In this document: one piece after another, positions 57,145-64,000 of the stretch | Layout of the letters: every line of letters begins with the position of its first letter | Position numbering within the stretch: the first letter of the stretch is position 1 | Assembly (NCBI GenBank): GCA_022661535.1 | Contig: JAKULF010000008.1 | Span: forward strand, 1,736,001-1,800,000 | Direction: 5' to 3' | Source of the DNA: Eutypa lata | Lineage: Eukaryota; Ascomycota; Sordariomycetes; Xylariales; Diatrypaceae | Length of the DNA: 64,000 nucleotides | Position numbers and translations under genes: made by a program | Notes under the pieces: model-generated | What the model was told of the DNA's origin: nothing | Databases searched by the model: none | What the model saw: only the letters and a program-made list of their open reading frames with translations

Positions 57145-58617
57145 ATGGCGTACATTGCCAATGTTCTTGCCGTGGTAGCTTTTTGGCTTTCCTTGTTCGC
57201 AGTAGTGACATCTGTCCCCATCCTGGACGATGTCAATGGAAAGGACCTCTCCATCCCAGTCACCCACAACGTGAACCGAACCCGTAATGGCCCATTGGAG
57301 ATGTACAAGGCTTTCCGCAAATTCAACATTGAGATTCCCGATGCTCTGCAGAACATTGTCCACAAGCAACAGGCTAACAAGGCCGCGCTTGATCAAGGTC
57401 AGTCGATGTTTCATTACTTCAATTCCTGAAGCATCTATGCCTAGTTAGGGTGCTAACAGGTAGACTAGACGGTTCAGTTCCTGCCATCGCCAAGGATGGC
57501 GATCTGCTCTGGATAGCTCCAATCGGAGTTGGTACGCCACCCCAGGAGCTTTTCATCGATATGGATACTGGTTCTTCTGACACGTAAGACTTATATACAT
57601 ACATGTCACTTTTGTGTTTCTTACATGATGAACTGACTGGCTCTTAGCTGGCTATTCTCAACGGATACTCCCGACGATCAGGTAAAGGGACAGAAGCTTT
57701 ACGCCCCCGATGACTCTTCTACCTCCAGCTTGATCGACCACTGCACCTGGTCAATTCTTTACGGTGACTTCTCCAGCTCGAGCGGTATCTGCTACACAGA
57801 CACCCTGACTCTTGGGCATATCGCCATCGAGAACATGACCATTGAATCGGCTACTTCAACATCTGAGATGTTCACCGAAACGAAGTCGATGTCAGGACTT
57901 GTGGGTTTGGGATGGCCAGACCTTGCACAGACGGAACCAAAGCAGAAGACCCTTCTCGAGTTCTTGTCTAAGGCACTCCCAGAGCCTGTTTTTACCGTTG
58001 ATTTGAAACACAACGACACCGGATCCTTCAACTTCGGCTTCATCGATAGTAGTTTGCATGGACCTGACATTGAGTATGTTGACGTGGATACGACTGAAGG
58101 GTTCTGGACGGTCCTGCATAAAGGCTTTCATGTATCAGGAGAAAATTTGAAGTACGAATTTTCATCCCCGAAGGAGGTCATTGTTGATACTGGCACTACA
58201 ATCCTCTTCATGCCCGATGCCGCCGTTGATACCTACTTTGAGAAAGTTCCAGGAGCGAACTTTTCATATGAAGAATATGGATATCTAGTTCCGTGCGACA
58301 AGACCCCGCCGGATTTGACGGTAGAACTTACCGACAAGGCAGGCAACACACTGTCAACTACTATTCCCGGCGAATACGTCGTTTACGCCCACGTTAGCGA
58401 TGAGATGTGCTATGCGGGAGTACAGTCTCTTGGAGCATTCTCTTCTCTGGATGGCATTCTTGGCGATGTCTTCCTCAAGAGTAGCTTCTCCGTCTTCGAT
58501 ATCGGAAAGAAGAGATACGGCGTTGCACCAAAGGCAGTTGCAACAATCAAGCGCGAGGCTAACCCTGAGGCCAACCCTGGGGCCGCCGATGCTGATGTGG
58601 AGAGAATAATAATCTAG
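57145..58617 (+). CDS. Secreted pepsin-type aspartic protease (A1 family)
   Basis: An extracellular or vacuolar aspartic endopeptidase of about 445 residues. Exons 57145-57397, 57469-57583 (or from 57460) and 57648-58617. A signal peptide (IANVLAVVAFWLSLFAVVTS) and a propeptide (LEMYKAFRKFNIEIPDAL) precede the mature enzyme. Catalytic Asp residues are in DMDTGSSDTW (about 117) and VDTGTTILF (about 303); the flap Tyr is in WSILYGDFSSSSG. The first intron has two frame-compatible acceptors 9 nt apart (CTAACAG and GACTAG); the nearer is only bases from the CTAAC branch site, so the farther is preferred. Conserved YGVAPK is near the end; the C-terminal tail is ANPEANPGAADADVE. Confidence 0.92.
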
Positions 58618-60158
58618 ATTTCTTAATCTTCTGCCGTGAGGGGACTGAAGGCAGCAAAAGGGGTTATGGGGTCTAGCATTTGCGACTTACAGCTGTGTTC
58701 TGAGCCGCCTGCGGTTGATTTTGCTGACAAGCTTAGAGGGTTGTGCTTTATGCAAACCCCTTTTATGTATTAAATATTTGCATTGAGGTTTCGTGATACA
58801 CCACCCAGTCAGTCAATTAGACACATAATACAATACCATAGCTTCTTATCCAAGCAAGTCATTATATCCTCACCACTCTCATGTGACTGCATCATCGGAG
58901 AACATAACACGTTCTTATTCTAAAAGTCGATTACATATGTAGCTTTAGCCGGTCTAACTTTAATAAACTGCCCTTCGATGGCTGATGTGCTGTCGGAGGG
59001 ATCTTTTGTAGGTTCGCCCAGTTTTTAGCTGATACCTCGGCTCTTAGGTTTTATGAACGATGGGACTGGCCCGTCAAACCATATTTCAGAGATTATACCT
59101 TGTTTGCAAAAATAGTCAAGTAGCATAGAAAGTTCATCTCATCACTTTCCAGACAAAGCGAGCTATTCATATCCAGGATGCATTAGCAGCTGTCTCGGAA
59201 ACGATATGTACAACGGGAGCGGCGACATCAGGATATCAACCTCCCTTCACATCCTTATTCTCCCCCCTCTCTCCATCTCCATCTCCACCTCTCCCATCTT
59301 CCCCCCCAACTCTACTAAATCATGTAATGTATGTATGTATGTATGTATACCAATGCCAAAATGCACATGTATTTCCTACTGCTGCTAAACACCTGCACAG
59401 TGCAGCACGAAAAGAGCCCAACGGCGGCGACTTCATTCGCTACTGCTTGCTTGCTAATGAAGATGACCCTTTAACTCATAAGATGGGGAGGGGGGTTGAG
59501 AGGAGAACAGGCTGAAAAGCTGACGGGAAACAAAGAGAATAGACGCCGCGAACGCCAGGCAGGCGAAAGATGATGGATGGATGGATGGTCGGATGTTGGT
59601 TGGTAGGTAGGTAGGTAGGTAGCCTGTCTCAATTACGTTTTAAACGAGGGTGATTTGGGGGTAGAAGAGGTGGGGGGGATCTTTAGGTAGTCAGTCGAGT
59701 TGATGGGGTGCTCGAGTTCAAAAACAATGTGCTGTTCGTCCCCAGCGGTAGGAGTCCCCAAATGGTGATTAGCCCAATCCTAGTAGCCGTCCAAATTTTC
59801 TTTGGACCAGGTGGCCATTGGATGTCCGAAGGGAAGAGGCCAAATCTCGGTTCATTAGAGGGGGGAAAAAAAAGCCTTTGTTCTGGTCATCCCGCGAGCA
59901 TTCGAGCAATCAAGGACTCGGGAGGGAGGGAGCGAGCGAGCGGGTTTGTCGTTTGTTGTCGTGGGTCTTTCTCCCGGAAAGGTAACAGCAGACCTGAGGG
60001 TTTTAGGCTAGGTACCTAGGTAGCGAACAGGAAAATCGGATCGGAAAAAAGCGAGGGCGATTGGGTTTTCAGGAAATTTGGCTCGGGAGAGTGTATGTAT
60101 GTATGCATGTCGACAAAACGAGGGAAAGGCGCAGTTAGTTTGTTCGTCGCGAAGATTT
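58618..60158. other. Convergent 3' region with tetranucleotide repeats
   Basis: 1.5 kb without a gene. (GTAT)n at about 59328-59349, (GGAT)n at about 59572-59588 and (GGTA)n at about 59601-59622 are visible. CCTAGGTA palindromes occur near 60010-60024. Confidence 0.5.
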
Positions 60159-61040
60159 CTAGATGTCGCGGTCGCCACCATCTTTAGACACGAACACATA
60201 GTCAGCAAAGTTTCCGGGAGAGCGGCCAGCAGCAGGAGGAGCATTGGTGGTGGTGGTGGATGAAGAGGGAAGGTCACGAGGATGATGATGATGATGGTGT
60301 TGACGATGATATTGGTGGTGGTGGTGGTGACGGTGACTGTCATCATCGAGTTCGTATTCACCTTCGCTGGCCGTTGGAGTCGGCGGCATAGCCCCTCCGT
60401 GCGCGGGTGCGTTGTGGGTTTGTTTGGCAGTACCTGGTCTGGACGTCTTCGCCGCCGCCTCCTTCTCAGCAGCGACCGCCGCCGCCTGCTGTGTGTAGGC
60501 CTCATTGAGCGCCTGGCGCTGGGCGCGAGGCGACCCGCCCGCGCCCGCCGGCGGCGCCGTCCCCGCCGCCTTCGCTGCCGTGCTGCCCTTCAGTCGCTCC
60601 TCCATCTCCTTGATGCGGGCCTCGAGGGATTGTAGCTCGCTCGTCTGTGTTGTGACCTGGTGTTTCCTGTAACGCGAGAAAGAAAAAGAAAAAATCAAAC
60701 TGTTAGTATTATTTTTTATTTATCACAAGAAAGTATATACCATAGGGTTATGTATATAGGTTAAACGTACCGCTTGTGTACCTGCTCGTCTAAATCTGTG
60801 ATGCTGTTGTCGATCTTGAAGATATCCATCAATTCTTGACTGAAGGACCGGGCGATCGTTCTATGTTTTTTTCCCGAAGTTAGTTTCCAAATAAACTACT
60901 TCCCATTCGTCCAATTCGCAGGCGAGCGACCGAGAGAACATTAAATAAGAAGCGCTGCAAAGGAGGTTGTCTACATACGATTGTGGGCGGCGACCATTAG
61001 GCTGCCAATCACGGTCGAGCTCTTCGTCGGTAGGGCTCAT
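60159..61040 (-). CDS. Small coiled-coil protein with His-rich tail, function unknown
   Basis: Exons 61040-60979, 60860-60771 and 60666-60159 give 219 residues in phase. The N-terminal 50 residues (MSPTDEELDRDWQPNGRRPQ, then IARSFSQELMDIFKIDNSIT) look conserved and folded. A coiled coil follows (QVTTQTSELQSLEARIKEME). Then come an Ala-rich region, a His run coded by a GTG/ATG-type microsatellite (near 60280-60330) and a Ser/Thr tail ending DYVFVSKDGGDRDI. There is no signal or membrane segment. I recall similar uncharacterised fungal proteins but no name. A role in microtubules or trafficking would be a guess. Confidence 0.75.
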
Positions 61041-64000
61041 ATTGATGACTCTTGACGATATTTCTGTACTATATAATGTTCGAACGAATTGTCGTCGTAG
61101 TTAGTCCGTAGCACACGAGCGAGCAATGGGCTGGGCTACCACTTCAACGTAGGGAAGTTTTCTTTAGAAGTCTGTTTGTTAACTATGTGTATGCCAGTGC
61201 AGTGATGAGTGTGTGCTTTTGCGAGCGGGCGGGTTATAGATTATGCTAGACGTAAGGGGATCTGATCTTCTGTCAGGGAAATGCAATGGACTGGAGTTGG
61301 CGGTGGGATGAAGTGGGAAAAGGCGGTTATTACTTGCTGCTGCTGATGGAACGGATCTGTCTAGGTATGTATGTACTCTTGTGTCACCACCTTTTTTTAA
61401 GGAGCCGCCGACAGTAATCAGCAGGGGGGAAAGGGGGTCAGCCGAACCAGTCTTGTGGGACTGGGGGGGAGGTTCGAGGGGGCGTGTGTGTGTGTGTGTG
61501 TGTGTGTGCCTGACTATCCTTCTGTCTTGGGGATGGATAATTTTAGGCGAAGTTGCAGGTATGCAGGTTGTCTAGCTGTCTGCCTTTATGAAACAGGTAC
61601 TTGTAACTACCTACCTACATACGTATGTAATGAGAATAAAATAGATTATGTCGTATGCAGTAGCTAATGCTGACGGGATCTTACGAAAGGTCAAGAGGTG
61701 ACAACAGAAGCAAGCCGGAACGATAATATGTATAAAGATAGTAATGTACGAAGTAGTTCTTATGTCTTTGTCTAATATGGACTCGATCAAGTTGAACTTA
61801 TTACAATAGACAAGCAGCTCTTTATTGTTATGTATAAATGATATACCTATTTATACGAATACTTCGCCGACGTTGTGAAATACGACATCATACACCTACG
61901 CTACATAATTATTGCAAGATTGATATGTCGATCCGGAGTTCAATTGGGTTCTACTATTGTATCGAAGGGCCAAATGAAGGTTCGCTATTATGCAAATGAA
62001 TGGATCCCTCAACGAATGAAGATCCAAATCAAAGGGGCTATCCTTGTGGTCCCTGTGGTCCCTGGAGGAGAAAAAACCAATGCAATTTCAGCGCCCATGC
62101 TAGGATATGTATGTACAATACACATGTAGTTACTCCCCTCCTTTTAGCGTATGTAGCGTAGCGGGGAAGGGCTAACTACCTATGTACGTAGAGCCCATCG
62201 CATGCACTCTTGGGCGCTCTTGGATCTTGGACCTTGGGACTTTGGGTAAGTGGTAAGAGGGACATCGATGGTATGGTTAGGACGGAACGGATAGCTCGCA
62301 TGAAGCTAGTAAACCCGAGTGATGTTGTGCTACGATAACGAAGATGATTACCTACAGGTTTATGGTAGATGCGGCACATGTAGATATTAATCTACATACA
62401 TACGTAGATGCATACTTGAGTAGCGAATTATGTAGTTGGGGATTTAATGACTTCCAGGTTGATATGGTGTAGTTATGGTAGCACTGCAGCTAAAATATTC
62501 GACTTGCGCGCATTGTGGATAATTTTAAGACGTTGCATCGATACTTCATAAGAGATGGGTCCGTCCCCGTTGGATGAAACTAAATTTATTGTTTTTCATA
62601 AAAAGAAGTTTTGATAGGGAAATACTCATCTAATGGGACCCCTAATTCGGAGGCTCTTCTACTAAAAAATGGGTAAGCATGAGCCTATTTGGCAGTTAAC
62701 TACGAAGTAGAATATCAACTCCATGAAACTCCTATTTCTTGTTATACGAGCTTGCATGCATGCGCATTAAACAATGCCTTACTTTTGTCTCAAGATATGC
62801 CCCCCAGGTATATGTAGGTAGGTATGCAACTCTATTAACCACCTATATGTAGTAGCACCTTCTCTTCTACATACAGCACTGAATAGAGAAAGCGTCTTGG
62901 TATAGGTAGGTAGGTTCGACATGGCTATGTATGGGAGGTAAATTCTGATTTGTTCCATACCCGAAGCGTGCTAATAAGTAGCATAACTATACCATTCATT
63001 GTAACGTGAGTTTAGGAGAGAGCTCTAAATCCCATATGTAACACCCGTTATCATCTGAAGGCTCTAGCTAATAACTTGAAAAGTCTTAGTATGACCACAT
63101 ATGTCACCGGGCTACTCATATTACGTAGGTCATCATGTTGCTCAACCTTATCTTTCACGTGAGGTCCTTTGTGGTTGACCCAGTTCCCGTGCCAATCAAT
63201 AGTGACCATGTAATTCCTGACTACGTAGTAGTCGGCGGCTGAACAAGAATTAGAAAAACTCACTAGTAAGGAGCATACAAGCTATTTTTGAACTATAAAT
63301 TTGTTAAGATGAAGACAGTAGCTGTGTGAATTGAGGCGGATTAGTTGACGAGCTGGCATATAGTTAGCTAATGACGGAAAGAGTAGTCCGCAATAGAAAG
63401 AGGATAGGTATACTAAACTATCTAACAATATAAGAACTAGTTCTTGCCACGTGAAGACATATTATATGGTCTAGTGACTATGGATGTTAGATATATCAAA
63501 TGGTAGATCCTTCATCTTCATCTTTAAGCTTATTACTTAACCCATTACTGGGTATCACGTTGGGAAGTTGGGATAGCATTTGACTATAATCAGTGATCAC
63601 TCACTGGGTGCTGGGTACCTATTAGCCTATCTAGGCTGCTTAAATCGCATTAACTAGTTCAAATCGCTAGAAAGAACTAATAATTCGATAGCGGTCACCT
63701 AGAATTTTGCTTATCCGTGCTAGTCCAATACATATGTCATATGTACCTACTATCAAATAGAGCTACTAAGCAATACCTTTGTTTGGTGGCCTAAGCTCCT
63801 CTCAGAATTTCCCCAAGCAACGGACTGGTCTTCCTAATCTGTCGATCCATCACACAAACAACATCCACTTACTATCTATTCAATCACGTGATATGTTAAC
63901 AGACGACCAGTCATACGAAAAATTCTCCGTCGCGAATACCCTCATCGAATAGAAGCCTTAATCATCGCCATCGCGTCATGATACCGGTCAGAGTAGTCTT
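61041..64000. other. Final 3 kb, no gene seen
   Basis: Only short chance frames occur. A GT/GTGTG run spans about 61482-61508. A doubled nine-base word TGTGGTCCC lies at about 62045-62062. The region is AT-leaning with many TAGGTA words. A gene with many tiny exons cannot be excluded. Confidence 0.45.
61482..61508. repeat. (GT)n microsatellite
   Basis: About 13 consecutive GT dinucleotides preceded by a G-rich patch, upstream of the unknown coiled-coil gene. Confidence 0.9.

Noticed and set aside
1..64000. CRISPR array, rRNA operon, telomere repeat or viral insertion
   Set aside because: I saw no regularly spaced repeats, no rRNA-like sequence, no TTAGGG array and no virus-like protein.

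Overview
The window looks like nuclear DNA of a filamentous ascomycete (Pezizomycotina, most likely a sordariomycete-type genome). The genes are separate transcription units with short introns of about 50-120 bp (GTAAGT / GTATGT / GTGAGT donors, CTAAC-like branch sites, C/TAG acceptors). The encoded proteins include fungal versions of Coa1, Rrn6, Spc25, Lhs1 and Jlp2. One AT-rich block carries the CpA-depletion expected of repeat-induced point mutation (RIP). The class assignment is inference; the gene models below were assembled by hand from splice signals and reading-frame continuity.

Layout. 0-5 kb: a mitochondrial carrier gene running off the left edge (-), a broken GH31 alpha-glucosidase relic (-) and a small LYR-motif protein (-). 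5.9-15.3 kb: a CHY/CTCHY/RING ubiquitin ligase (+) and a 1,082-residue protein of unknown function (+) behind a long leader. 16.9-23.1 kb, a compact block: ribosomal protein uL24 (-), Coa1 (+), mitochondrial uL3 (-), a Jlp2/CCDC25 homologue (+) and a PITH-domain protein (-). 23.9-24.1 kb: a degenerate pair of tRNA-like units. 24.3-33.9 kb: Rrn6-like (-), Spc25 (+), MOZART1 (+), a type II membrane protein (-) and eS25 (+). 35.8-38.7 kb: the ADP/ATP carrier (+) and a CENP-X/Mhf2 homologue (+). After a 3.2-kb gap come a GPI-anchored cupredoxin (+), a cytochrome-b5-like membrane protein (-), uS7 (+), a GNAT acetyltransferase (-), a short-chain dehydrogenase (-) and the ER chaperone Lhs1 (+). A 0.9-kb RIP-like inverted-repeat element follows at 54.5-55.4 kb, then a pepsin-type aspartic protease (+) and an unknown coiled-coil protein (-). 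The last 3 kb hold no gene that I can support.

How the genes relate. Most are housekeeping: cytosolic ribosome (uL24, eS25, uS7), RNA polymerase I initiation (Rrn6), mitochondria (two carriers, LYR protein, Coa1, uL3m), kinetochore and spindle (Spc25, CENP-X, MOZART1) and ER folding (Lhs1). I see no secondary-metabolite cluster, virus or CRISPR. Neighbours are often divergent (uL24/Coa1, uL3m/Jlp2, Rrn6/Spc25, membrane protein/eS25, SDR/Lhs1) or convergent (Coa1/uL3m, Jlp2/PITH, uS7/GNAT).

The most interesting signals are: (1) the Jlp2 homologue, whose reading frame can only be kept by a one-nucleotide exon or sequential splicing; (2) a TA-flanked element with 41-bp inverted termini and a RIP-like interior; (3) a tRNA-like locus with one A box and two B boxes; (4) a GC-AG intron in the eS25 gene; (5) an 8-nt terminal coding exon in the RING gene; (6) two clearly different third-position GC classes among neighbouring genes.
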